From Heliocidaris erythrogramma (taxonomy: Eukaryota; Echinodermata; Echinoidea; Camarodonta; Echinometridae): a DNA stretch of 64,000 nucleotides. The notes below the pieces were generated by a model that saw only the letters and a list, made by a program, of their open reading frames with translations, did no database searches and was not told the origin of the DNA. Position 1 is the stretch's first letter; every line of letters starts with the position of its first letter. Of the stretch, positions 22,500-33,860 are shown piece after piece. The position numbers were made by a program, and so were the translations under genes. The stretch covers positions 3,060,823 through 3,124,822 of the forward strand of contig CM046869.1 in the NCBI GenBank assembly GCA_025617745.1, given 5' to 3'.

Positions 22500-23330
22500 A
22501 TAAATGCACAATTCCAATAAAAATTCTGATTTTCATAAATGACCAACCACATCAACTATAAAATAACTGACACTCATAAGCAACCAATTATATCAGTTCT
22601 AGTGTACCTTATCACAGCAGTTACATGTACAATACAATATAAATAACTTTAATACAGAATGAACCAATCAGAGCAGTCAGGTAATATTTTACCAACATGT
22701 AACTTTCACAAACAACCAATCACAGCAATGCCGTATACCTGACTGCAATTATTATCATTATTATAAGGCACAATGTGTAAGTACATGCAGCTGACATTTC
22801 CTGAATGGCCAACCACAGCAGTCATAATAAACTCTTAATCACATCACATCACATTAAACTGACCTACAATCAATAAGTCAATGAAAGTGACAAAATAAAT
22901 GACTTCAAATCACAGCACGTTTGGTACAATTAACTTTCATCCCCAGGCAATTACAACCAATCACAACAGTTTGATACTAAATGTCTAAACAGCCAATAAC
23001 AATATAAAACTAACTTCACAAAATATGAATTGTATAGTTACAATATCATGGAGTTCTTCAAACAACCAGTCACTGCAGTAAACCAATTTTAATAAAAACA
23101 ACCAACTACAAACAAATCACCTACAGTAAGTGCAAATAATTTAAGGACACATTCCAAATAGACTAGAAGATTACCATCTAAAATTTAACAAAAATCACAT
23201 CAGTCTATCCTCTATAAAGTATAAAATAACACATCAGTCAATAGAAGCCGTCCTTTCTGAAACAACCTATTGCATCCAAGTCACACTGGATAACCAATGT
23301 CTTTAAAATACCCAATCCCAGTGCAGGCAA
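22500..23330. repeat. Degenerate tandem array with recurrent CCAAT
   Basis: Units of roughly 45-60 bp recur with the core 'caaccaatcacagcagt'. CCAAT occurs about eight times, mostly as aaccaatca or its variants. The unit is old and eroded; spacing is irregular. Confidence 0.5.
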
Positions 23331-25111
23331 ACAGTCACTTTCTTTCAGACTGTCGAAGACAAAAAAACAACAAATACTGCAGTCGAGAAGTTACTGACCT
23401 AGAAGTCAGCTCTGTTAGTAGCTGCCAATATTCAACACCTATTCTTAGCTGTTAGTCATCGGGGGAATTCTACTGTTACGCTCCCTGCAGAAAGATGATG
23501 GTGCTTTTGTCATTGGCTTGAGGAACTATTTTTAATACAGTGAACAGTGGATAATGGTTTGGTAGTTGGTGTGTCGTATGCTCCGACAACAATTTCTCTG
23601 GGGTCCATTTCTTACGCAGGTCAACAAATTCCTTCAAAATTGCCATCGCCACCCTAACTCTTACTCCAGTCTTTGATGAAATATGTAAAGCCAAGAAATT
23701 AATGTCACTTGAGCAAAAGTTGGATCACCACTAATACATTTACATGTAGGATAATGGTTCCTCTCTTAAAAATTATTAAACAACTGTTAGATTCTTCCCC
23801 CTAATTTCTCCATATAGATTTGAAGGAATTGCTTGGAATGGATAAAATCTCAGTCCTCGTGTTTTGTCACATCAGGTTTTTCCTAAATCCATACAGGAAG
23901 AATAAGAATCATTTGAACACGCCACTATACATTTGAAATATTCTTTTCATCCACAACAAGCTACATGTACACGTAGCCCATATTCTTTTGTGAAATGTCC
24001 TTTGTGCTCTACGAGGAAAGGAATTAATCAATCTCATGACCAATTCTTCATTGCCTTAAAAATAAGACGACAAATAGTCCTGTCATGATTAACATGTTTA
24101 AAGCACCAAGGAAATTTGGAATAAAATATCCCAAGATTAACTTTACCAAGAGGAAGTAGTAGCCCTGATCTGATCTTGCAACATTGGAATTGAACATGAG
24201 TGGATAGGAAGTTAAACATGAATGAGTCATTCAATGACCTTGGTTTCAACCCAGTCCTCTGCCAAACTCTTGGGTTTTGAGTATCCTTGAGCACTAAACT
24301 TCTTACTTAGTTTGCATTTGGTGTCTTAGTAATTATGTTGTACATATCATGTGGTTTTGAAGAATTTTCACTAAAACCTGTTTACTTTCCAATATAAAGC
24401 ATGGACATCATCGATATATATCATGTATGTACATGTGCATGTACCTGGTTATTAGAACGTTGCTGCCAATGTCTTTTATCATTGCAGCACAGCTCATCAT
24501 TCCAAAACTGAATCCTTCTTACAATTATCCCAGTAATATTTCTCATCTAGTCTATGTATGTAATGACTTCTCTCATAAGGATATAAAATACAGCTGGAGT
24601 CAGTCTCCTTTTTAGGCATCTTTAAGATTTGAGACTTGAACCCCAAGTAATCCCTCTTCGTCCTTTTCTAGGCAAAGTATTAGACATTCTGGTATAATTT
24701 TTTTCTCACGTTGCCATGAATACTCATTCCCATGCCTTCCTGTCAAATGATCCGGCATCAGAACTCAACATTTCCTCTGCATTCGCAGGCGTCAGGTTGT
24801 CGCAGATGGATATCGCAAACAACCCATGACATGAAAGCAGATATGGTGGGACTGCACTGGGGGTAGGGTGTGTTTTGTTAACTGGTTAGTATTAGATTAC
24901 TTGATCATGGAGCACAAGAACAAGGAGTGTGCAAGGCTTTGATCATTATCACAAATTTGCAGTATCAGGTCCTGCTACAAAATAACACTTGAAAACATTC
25001 AAAGTGTTTGATATCAGACATGCCTCCTGCTTAAAGGAAGTACACATGTATCTTTGACAGTTAAAACACTTCAAGAAGTACTCACAGTAAAGGATATTTG
25101 CCCAGCGGGAG

Positions 25112-25302
25112 AATAAGCCAGTTCTTAATTAGTCCGTGGTACAAATGGCCCTGACATGACCCATTTTGTACGAGCAAGCGCATTTGTTTTGGTAGATTTG
25201 CTTGTTTAACATGTAAGATATCGTACTGGTGCACACATTATGAAAGCGTACAAATGACCTTTAACTGCACATGCGCAAATTGTAATTACGAACTGGCTTA
25301 TT
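25112..25302 (+). mobile_element. MITE, second copy of the 4519 family
   Basis: Ends aataagccagttcttaatta and taattacgaactggcttatt are inverted repeats. The interior gttttggtaga..gcttgtttaacatgtaaga matches 4519-4715. Confidence 0.7.
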
Positions 25303-26053
25303 CAGTTCAAGATTTAAGGGCTACAGCATTACGGGTTTGGCTTACAGCTTTGTACAACACATGGTTTAGCGTGCTTCTGATTTTATTGGTATAAGATACA
25401 GCATTATGGCTATGGTTGTAATTTGGTTTCAGGTTAGGTATACAGTATGTGTAAGTCAATATAGAGGAAACCCAGATTCAACCCTAAATGCAATCAGTAC
25501 AATTAGATTTAGTGAAAGATACTCTTATTGTAGCCAATCTAGAGGGCGCTGCTCTGTGGCGACCGGCAGTCTGATTTCCTTTCTTCATTTTTTCATTCTC
25601 ATTTTTTGTTGGTCTATGCTTGTTATTATCCATCACGTGCAATTTTCTGATTTGCCTTTTTATGCTTGAAATTTGGAAATCAGATTGTAACCCAATTTTC
25701 ATGCTTGTTGCATGACAATAAATGAATCATTGAATTATGTTTCCTTTAATTTGGGACCTCGATCAATAAAATCCGACCATGGACAGCTGAACTAACATTT
25801 TTCCTGATGCATGTCACACTTACCTCTGCCCACGTTTTGAATGAAATAAACGGTCAACCCAAGGTTGGCTGCATGATCTCCACTCCAGTTCAATGCAAAT
25901 AATGAATGTAACTCCTGAACACCATTCAACCCAAACTTGGGCAAAGAAGATTCTGACATGCTTTCTGAAAATGGCCAGTACTCACTAATGCATGATTGCA
26001 TATCAAATTAAATCAAAAACTAGATGAATATTCGACCGCGCGCGGTCGGAATT

Positions 26054-27498
26054 TATGCCTCCGCCATCACCAGATTGGAAATGTATGGCATACATGTACA
26101 CTCTAAAAAGGATTGGTCCAACAAAATGACAAATCTTTTCACTTAAAATGCACAGGAGACAGAAAAATTCATTTCATTTCATTTTCATATAAAACTAGAA
26201 ATATTTGATAACAAGGCTAAAAACCAGCAATTTCATATAATTTTATGTAAATTGACCTCTGTGACCTCTGACCTTTGACCTACTTAACCCAAAATCTAAT
26301 CAGTTCATCTTTCTATGGGTATGCATACTGGTACCAAGTTTGAAGTTCTCACCTCAGATAGTTCTTGAGATATCGCGGTAACGGTGGTAAAAACCACTAA
26401 TTCCATGTAATTTCATGTAAATTGACCTCTGTGACCTTTGAACTTTGACCTACCTACCCCAAAATCTAATCACTTCCTCTTTCTATGGGGATACATACTA
26501 GTACCAAGTTTGAAGTTCTTACCTCAAACAGTTCTTGAGATACCGTGGTAACGGTGCTAAAAACCAAATAATGTTTATGTAATTTCATGTAAATTGACCT
26601 CTGTGACCTCTGACCTTTGACCTACTTACCCCAAAATCTAATCAGTTCATCTTTCTATGGGGATACATACTGGTACCAAGTTTGAAGTTCTCACCTCAGA
26701 TAGTTCTTGAGATATCGTGGTAACGGTGCTAAAAACCAAGAATTCTTATGTAATTTCATGTAAATTGACCTCTGTGACCTCTGACCTTTGACCTACTTAA
26801 CCCAAAATCTAATCAGTTCATCTTTCTATGGGTATGCATACTGGTACCAAGTTTGAAGTTCTCACCTCAGATAGTTCTTGAGATATCGCGGTAACGGTGG
26901 TAAAAACCACTAATTCCATGTAATTTCATGTAAATTGACCTCTGTGACCTTTGAACTTTGACCTACCTACCCCAAAATCTAATCACTTCCTCTTTCTATG
27001 GGGATACATACTAGTACCAAGTTTGAAGTTCTTACCTCAAACAGTTCTTGAGATACCGTGGTAACGGTGCTAAAAACCAAGAATTTTTATGTAATTTCAG
27101 GTAAATTGACCTCTGTGACCTCTGACCTTTGACCTACTTACCCCAAAATCTAATCAGTTCATCTTTCTATGGGGATACATACTGGTACCAAGTTTGAAGT
27201 TCTCACCTCAGATAGTTCTTGAGATATCGTGGTAACGGTGCTAAAAACCAAGAATTCTTATGTAATTTCATGTAAATTGACCTCTGTGACCTCTGACCTT
27301 TGACCTACTTACCCCAAAATCTAATCAGTTCATCTTCGTATGGGGATACATACTAGTACCAAGTTTGAGGTTCCTACCTCAAATGATTCTTCAGATATCG
27401 CGGTAACGAGAAGTGGGACGGACGGACGCACGGACGGACGGACGGACAACCCGAAAACATAATGCCTCCGGCACCCACCTTCGGTGGGCGGAGGCATA
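26054..27498 (-). mobile_element. TIR-bounded element carrying a higher-order satellite
   Basis: Ends tatgcctccgcc (26054-26065) and ggcggaggcata (27487-27498) are perfect inverted repeats. The left end is preceded by the palindrome cgaccgcgcgcggtcg. Inside are seven ~171 bp monomers, then a (ggac)n run near 27413-27448, then a hairpin cacccaccttcggtgggcg. No protein-coding frame; the SVRPSVRPS frame on the minus strand is the (ggac)n run translated. Confidence 0.65.
26253..27420 (-). repeat. Seven ~171 bp monomers in a 3-monomer higher-order repeat with AGGTCA arrays
   Basis: The anchor tgacctctgtgacc begins at 26253, 26423, 26595, 26766, 26936, 27107 and 27278 (spacing 170-172). Monomers 1 and 4, 2 and 5, and 3 and 6 match each other better than their neighbours, giving a 512-513 bp higher-order unit repeated twice plus a divergent seventh. 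Each monomer holds TGACCT-ctg-TGACCT-c-TGACCT-t-TGACCT, which reads as AGGTCA hexamers spaced DR1, DR1, DR3 on the minus strand. Monomers 2 and 5 share one altered hexamer (TGAACT). Confidence 0.85.
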
Positions 27499-27549
27499 AT
27501 AATGAGCTTCATAATACATTTCAGCTATTTCACTTGGTTTATGAAATAC

Positions 27550-27738
27550 AGTGAAACCTGTCTATAAAGACCACTTAAGGGAGACAATAAAAGCGGTCTT
27601 TATGAGCAGGTGGTCTTTATGTACAAGTTCCTTTAACGTTTCAATGAGAAACACTTTTCAAGAGGAAACAAAAATTGTGGTCTCTATAGACAGGTGGTCT
27701 TTCTATACAGGTGGTCACTAAAGCAGGTTTGACTGTAT
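27550..27738 (-). repeat. Copy of the 'gaccacctgt' family
   Basis: Begins acagtgaaacctgtctataaag and ends ctaaagcaggtttgactgta. Full-length, reverse orientation. Confidence 0.7.
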
Positions 27739-27953
27739 TAGGGCTTGAATATGGGTTTTCTTTATATTGACTCACACTGCAGGGGTAAGGTTAGGTTTAG
27801 GTATGGTATATTGTCCAGCACTGAAGTTAGGAATGTGATTGGTGTGGGATATTGTCGCTGTCGTACAACCACACGTTCTTCACATTTTAGAACATCTCAG
27901 CTAAACAGGTAACAAACAAAATTATTGAAAAAAGAAAAGAAATGTCCACTCAC

Positions 27954-28151
27954 CTTGGTCATTTTTCCCAAGTCCGGTGATAGTGAGAACCCCTGTATCG
28001 GTCACTGATACCCTTCCTCTGGACAGCAGAGGGTCTTGACCATTCAGCCAGGTAAAGGAAGGGTCTGGATGACCGCTGGCTTGGCAGGTGACGGTCAGCT
28101 GCTGACCGGCTAGGAGGGTCATGTTGGGTAGTGGCGTCACTTCAGGCTCAA
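27954..28151 (-). CDS. Exon 8: main part of Ig6
   Basis: The acceptor ..cttcttgcag precedes 28151 and the donor gtgagt follows 27954. Phase 1 on both sides. It encodes EPEVTPLPNMTLLAGQQLTV, TCQASGHPDPSFTWLNGQDP and ends GVLTITGLGKNDQ. This is an I-set-like Ig domain with first cysteine and core tryptophan; the second cysteine is in exon 9. Confidence 0.9.
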
Positions 28152-28494
28152 CTGCAAGAAGAATTAAAAAAAAGGGTCACTATCGTCTGCAATATTACCA
28201 GAGCAGCCAACACTGAAATTCAACAATCAGGGAGATTTAAGTAAATTTTACTAGAAATCAGGGAGATGTCTATTAAATGCATTCAACCTAATGGCAATAA
28301 TTTTTCCATAATCAGGAAGACTGTTCAATAGGATGCATGGAAACTGGTTAATAAGTGCCCGATTTCAGGGAGTCTCCTGCAAAATCAGGAAGACTTGGCA
28401 GCCCTGTATTATTGAGTGCTCGTTGTACATGTTAACTGTTATTAAATAGACTTTGACAAACTATACGTGAATCAAGCATTTCTACAACACTACT

Positions 28495-28572
28495 TCTAAT
28501 TCCTAGAATTGAACTAGGGACCTTTGCTTAAGGAGAGCTATCTTTCAACCCACTGGGCTACATGTATGTATA
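28495..28572 (-). mobile_element. tRNA-derived SINE head, relic
   Basis: On the minus strand it reads tagcccagtgggttgaaaga (A-box-like) then gttcaattctag (B-box-like) at tRNA-like spacing. No body or tail of the 9910-type SINE follows. Confidence 0.4.
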
Positions 28573-28945
28573 TTGGTTTTCTTACCCAGTGAGACCATTT
28601 TAATAGAATCTGGAAGTGAAAAGATAGTTCACTCTAATGGGTGCTGTGTCCCAGTGCTTTGCAAGAGTTTCAATAATATGTTAGTCCTTAAAGATGGAAT
28701 TTTTTGTGCTGTTGGCTCATTTGAAAGTATTGGATCAGATCAAATTCATTACTTCATGATTACATTCTGTTTAGGGATACTATTAATTCAGTGAATCTCC
28801 CTGATTAAAATTCATGAAAACACCACCAAAAATCCATAAGACCAAACACTTTATACAAAATACTCTGGCAATTTTATTCAGTGACAATGTTATTTTTGGA
28901 GGAATTATGAATTATAATAATCATAAATGATGAAATCCAAATTAC

Positions 28946-29212
28946 CAAAAACATCCAGATATGCGTCAACGGTCACTGTTCCTTGAGCGTTGGCTGCTCT
29001 GCAGGTGTACTTCCCCGCACCTTCAGGCAGAGCGTTAGCGATGTTCAGTCTTCTGCCCTGCTCATCGATGCTAGCCCAAGACGGAAGAGCACCATCGTTG
29101 AACAACCAAGAGAGAGCGGGAGTTGGTGTGCCTGTTGCATTGCATTGGAAGGTTACGACCATGTGCTCATGGGCGGTCTGGTTTTCCGGTTCCACAGCAA
29201 ACTCAGGTACGG
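28946..29212 (-). CDS. Exon 7: Ig5, single exon
   Basis: The acceptor ..ccttctcag precedes 29212 and the donor gtaatt follows 28946. Phase 1 on both sides. It encodes VPEFAVEPENQTAHEHMVVT, FQCNATGTPTPALSWLFNDG and GAGKYTCRAANAQGTVTVDA. A complete I-set-like domain in one exon. NQT and NAT are sequons. The donor (gtaatt) is less canonical. Confidence 0.92.
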
Positions 29213-29584
29213 CTGAGAAGGGAATGAAAAAAAAGAAAGATGAAGTGTGTTATAAATACCATCGATACTCTCGGAGACGTAGTGTCCAGAATACAGATCT
29301 ATACTTCTCGCCTGATTTTGAAGTGCAGGCATGAACCAACATCCTCTAGCATGATAGTAATCTACATTTACCACTCCTTAGCTAGGTGCACTACCTGGAA
29401 AGAAGAGATTCTTTGAATGCCAGAGAGCCTCATCAGGTCTTTTCTTTTTTTTAAAGTCAATATGCATTCATAGGGGTTTTGCTGAATTCTTGATGCTAAA
29501 ATTAATATCTGGCTGATGAAGATTCCCATGATATATTCAGTTATATATTTGTGTCCCTTGCAAAATAAAATAAAATAAACTCAC

Positions 29585-29863
29585 TCCATACTACCAGGGT
29601 TCCTGTAGCCTCAGCAGATCCAACATTGCTCTCCGCCCGGCAACGATAACTCCCAGCATGCTCAGGGCGTGCTCCAGTGATCACTAGTCCAGCGTTGGTC
29701 TGGATGTAGGAGGGGTCATCTGAGGGGTCAAGCTGGAGAAGGACATCGTCTTTGAACCATGTGACTGTTGGCACGGGGTCGCCAATGACGGTGCACGTCA
29801 TGGTGGTCTGTGACCCTTCACCTACTGTGACCTCGCCAGGGCTCGATGTGATTTGGGGCGGAA
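29585..29863 (-). CDS. Exon 6: Ig4, single exon
   Basis: The acceptor ..cccatcatag precedes 29863 and the donor gtgagt follows 29585. Phase 1 on both sides. It encodes PPQITSSPGEVTVGEGSQTT, MTCTVIGDPVPTVTWFKDDV, and AGSYRCRAESNVGSAEATGT. Textbook I-set domain with both cysteines and the W-F/Y-K-D motif. Confidence 0.93.
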
Positions 29864-31887
29864 CTATGATGGGAGAAAGGTGTGATAGCATGTCATTTGT
29901 CTGTCAATCTTTCACACTATTTTGTTTTCTTTTATAGAGCATTTTAAGACAGTTCATAGCTCCTCTCAGGCTTGATGTGAACTGTGGTGGGAGGAGAGCG
30001 GTGATAGTTAGCAAGTACTCAATGCTTCTATTCTTTAAAAGTTTAAAGGGCAATCCAACCTTGGTAATAAGGTGAAAGCAGAAAAATAATCGGACAAGGA
30101 ATAAGAAAGTTGTGGATGTTTGAAAAATGAGATCACTACATCTGTGCGAATCTCAAAGTGGCAATTTGGTAAGTCGATTGTGACATACTTGTGGACAACT
30201 CTGTTTGTCGTACACAAAATATAATTAATTTGCGGTTTTCTCCGAAGCGCCTTTACCCTCGGGTGTGTACTCAAAATATATTTGAGATAGCATATTGTTA
30301 TAGGTCCTCATGAAAGAAAAAGATCCTACTGCATGAGTAATACATTTTGAAAAAAGTAACATTTTAGTCATTTTGTGTGTTGGAGCGAACGGGGGAGTTG
30401 TCCGCAACTACATCACAGTGACATTACCTATTCGGCCAATTTGAAATTCCCATATGCATAGTGATTACAACTTTCAAAAATTCATAACTTTCTTATTGCT
30501 GGTCCGATTTCATTCAAAATTTCACCTATATGCTTCTCTAATTTTTCCTCTTTCTTTCAGAGCAACTTGTCATTAAGGTTGGATTTCCCTTTAAACAGTA
30601 TACAGACAAATAATCAATTGATGCATTTCATGATCGATGGTCATTATTAAATTAAAGATAAAATACAATGCCTTCAATCTCTCCCTTGCAATAAGCTGTA
30701 TCAGCTTCATACAAACTGAAAGAGAACAATATTATCTAATTTAATCCTTTCAGCCTACGACCATATACTGTTAAAGCACTGAGAGACAATCTCCCCAGCC
30801 CCCCCCCCCCCCTTAAAAAAAAAAGTGCCACTTGCCTTGGTTGTTAACAACTCTACAGGTAAATGTATACATGTACATGTGGTATGAAGAATTGCCTGTC
30901 TAACAAATGCGGGATTTACACCTTTAAATCACTGTCTATCACTATCAAAAACTTCATCCCAGGCTGTTTTAGAATTTGATATGCCATACCCTAACCTTTA
31001 AGCTAATACTAAAGCAGGACTTGAGGGTGAGTGGTGTCCTTTCTTCTGGATTACATGGTTCAATTGCTAATGACTAATCTCTTCTGGAAAATGATACCAT
31101 TCTTCAAATAGCCAAGCTGGATTTCAGGAATCCCTCCCAACCTGATCTTCCCAAAATCCAGTGATTAACACAAATTGGGCTAATTTGTCAGCCAGATTAT
31201 ACAATTAGCGCCAGAGTCATCGCTTCTCTCTGCACGCCTAAAGGATAAAGGAACGGTAACGTTTGGCAGCGTTCCATTTCATATAACACCCCTGGAAGAT
31301 GTGGGAACCTATATTTAGATTCCTTTGGACTATTTCTCCCACTATTTCACACATGCTATGTGATACAGTTCACAGATAGTGTTCACTTTGCACCAGGTTT
31401 TGTCGCAAAGAACTGGTAATTTTTTTTTTGCTTTAATCCTCAATGCATTTTCATTTCCACAAGTGATAGAAACATATACATTGTATATCATCAAAAAGTG
31501 TATTTAGAAGTAATACATGCTGTAATTGACTGAAATTGAATACAAAATGCACACAATATTAATGATCCATAAATACAACTTTGCAGAACAAAAACTAAAT
31601 ATGGCATATAAATGCATAATAATACATATGAAAGTTATTTAGGTCAACATATTGTACAAATGATTTGATAATACGTCAATTGCTACAGCCGACACGGTAT
31701 ATTCTGATCTACAACTTCTATTAAAAATCAAGGCTATGAAGAACATTTCACTTAAATGTTGGCATTTTATGGTAAAAAAACTCCAATAAAACAACCAAGA
31801 AAAACAATAGTACTCTATTATGCCAGAATATTTTTTGTTACAAAAAAAATCAACAAATTATTTTAAAATAAGGACAGCATTACTTAC
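29864..31887. other. Intron 5: one TTAA MITE, otherwise single-copy
   Basis: A TTAA element at 30047-30590 is listed separately. The rest is AT-rich intron with a poly-C run near 30799. No exon, RNA gene or transposon frame seen. Confidence 0.55.
30047..30590. mobile_element. TTAA-flanked MITE, 'agggcaatccaacctt' family
   Basis: TTAA at 30043-30046 and 30591-30594. Ends agggcaatccaacctt and aaggttggatttccct are inverted. Sub-terminal tracts (aataagaaagtt / aactttcttatt) also pair. No transposase frame. Confidence 0.7.
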
Positions 31888-32003
31888 TGAGGACATTCAC
31901 AAAAGCAGACGCTGTTTCTGTGTTGTATGGGTTGCTTGCTTCACACTGATACGTTCCTTCATCAATGGCAACAATGTTTCGGATGTGAAGTAGCCCGGTT
32001 GAC
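31888..32003 (-). CDS. Exon 5: end of Ig3
   Basis: The acceptor ..gcattcag precedes 32003 and the donor gtaagt follows 31888. Phase 2 in, phase 1 out. It encodes STGLLHIRNIVAIDEGTYQC then EASNPYNTETASAFVNVL, the E-G strands of an Ig domain with the second cysteine. Confidence 0.9.
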
Positions 32004-33324
32004 CTGAATGCAGGCAATATTGAAGAGAAAGGGGGCATTTCAGATTTTATTGCTAAACAAGTTCATCAGGATGGTTTGAATAATTAAGAATCAGTCTATA
32101 ACACATCCAAAAGCATTTATCTGTGATGTCTGTGGGTCAGACACCCAGAGGTGTAGGAACGTTGAGCCCGATGTTCCGATCCCTCTGCAGACACTTTCCT
32201 GAGACGTGTACTGGCAAACCAATGTTGAAGTTAGCCGTCAGTTGTCACGGGAATATACTTTTGGATGCGTTATTTAAAACTGATTCTTAATTTCAGACGT
32301 TAGATTCAATATCATTTATTTGAAATGCACTTTAGTTTACAGATATGTATGCCAGTAAGTTTGACCAAATAGATCTGTTTTCTAATGTATTTCAATTTAT
32401 GCATGTTTATCTCCAGAATCCTTAGTTACCAACTATTCAGTGCACCTGCTATGCATATTGGCATTTCTATGGATTGCATCCATTTTTCCTTACATTGGTT
32501 GTTGCTATTTCGGGAAAGCCTCCATCAAGCTTTGGAGTCAAGAAAAACTTTTTATTTTTTCTGTACAATATGAAGCCTGAAAGCAGACACCAATACTTAC
32601 ACAATGCATCTATAACATTACTTTGAAGTTATTTGAAGTATCTATTTCTTAGTGCCCATTTATAAAAGAAATCATTATGTATTTCAATTTGATTTTTTTT
32701 CATCAGAAAAGGGTATTGAATAGAGTACTGAACATCTGGTAAGCTGAAACATAGATGACTAATTGAAAAGATGCTAAATAATGTGAACCCCCCTCTAAGA
32801 GTAAAAACTTCAAAACATATTTAAAAATAAACAAAGCCAACCCCCCCCCCCCTCATAAACATCCCTGCAACAACCATACCTAAGATCTCAAAAGGATTAT
32901 CCAACGACAAATGAAGACTCTAAACAAAGCTGATATCTATTAGGAACCAGCAAACAAAACTGATCATTGGCAGTGCATCAAGTAAATTCATAGAAAAGTG
33001 AATGTCCTGTGAGATTTTGCAGACAGCTAGTCTACAGAGTATCAAGGATTTGTAATACAGCTAGGTGAAATTGCAAACAGCTGACCTTCGCATCTATTCT
33101 TTGGTACTGTAAAATGGGGTGAATAACAACAGCCACGGTGAATAGGAACAAAAATTGGAAGTTTGTTTTTGACATAGTTTTTCATCTCCAAAGGTGATGC
33201 CGACCCTTTTTATTTCTTTAATTCATTATAAATAAAATAATGAAATGAGTCTTAATATTAGGAATAAATATTTTGTCAGGAAGCTGTTCAAATTTGTGTT
33301 CCTATTCTCCCCGTTTTAAGGTAC

Positions 33325-33860
33325 ATGTATATAACTTTAAAGGGAAATGTATATAACTTTTAAGGGAAATGTATATAACTTTTAAGGTACATGTATATAA
33401 CTTTTAAGGGAAATGTATATAACTTTTAAAGGTAATGTACTACATTTTCATCCTAAAATCTGACTTTCCAAGATTGTTGTGTTATGCTGAAGATTACTAA
33501 ATGTGAGAAGTTATCACCAATCAATTAAGCAAAAAGATTGGTAATTATATGCGTATTTTTAATTATTCTAATAATAATTCTTTTATTCGCGGCCTCGAAT
33601 TGAATCAGCGAAATTCAAAATTATTTTCGGCCGTTAGCTAACGGCCGAAAATGATTTTGAATTTCGCTGATTCAATTCGAGGCCGCGAATAAAAGAATTA
33701 TTATTAGAATAATTAAAAATACGCATATAATTACCAATCTTTTTGCTTAATTGATTGGTGATAACTTCTCACATTTAGTAATCTTCAGCATAACACAACA
33801 ATCTTGGAAAGTCAGATTTTAGGATGAAAATGTAGTACATTACCTTTAAGGGAAATGTAT
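33325..33860. repeat. ~24 bp minisatellite interrupted by a palindrome
   Basis: Units 'aagggaaatgtatataactttt' repeat about five times from 33325 and resume at 33850 (gggaaatgtatata) after the palindromic element. Confidence 0.75.
33430..33845. mobile_element. Near-perfect palindromic element with TTAA target duplication
   Basis: TTAA lies at 33426-33429 and 33846-33849. Including these, the sequence is a 424 bp palindrome centred between 33637 and 33638 (gttag|ctaac). I found essentially one mismatch near the centre and no loop. The ends are aggtaatgtactacattttc and its complement. The TTAA target fits piggyBac-type insertion. Confidence 0.85.

Larger units (their letters stand above)
18570..26053. 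other. Intron 8, left part: repeats, no gene recognised
   Basis: It contains (ca)n at 18885-18919 and again near 19116, a TTAA MITE, GA-rich tracts, a CCAAT-rich degenerate array and a MITE, all listed separately. Stretches 21090-22490 and 23340-25100 look like single-copy AT-rich intron. A minus frame at 23476-23694 is open for 72 codons but has no recognisable domain. Confidence 0.6.

Noticed and set aside
23476-23694. Minus frame of 72 codons, ILKEFVDLRKKWTPEKLL
   Set aside because: It looks protein-like but has no domain, no splice phase match to the gene and no neighbours; I could not support it.
25792-26001. Minus frame ending in a donor-like gtaagt with ALNWSGDH..LTVYFIQ, slightly FN3-like
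   Set aside because: It lies between the two halves of Ig6, where an FN3 piece cannot belong, and exons 8 and 9 join in phase without it. It may be an old relic.
26253-27420. CRISPR-like regular repeat array
   Set aside because: Monomers are ~171 bp with no unique spacers, in animal nuclear DNA.
27330-27512. Frame with SVRPSVRPSVP
   Set aside because: It is the (ggac)n run of the satellite element read on the minus strand.
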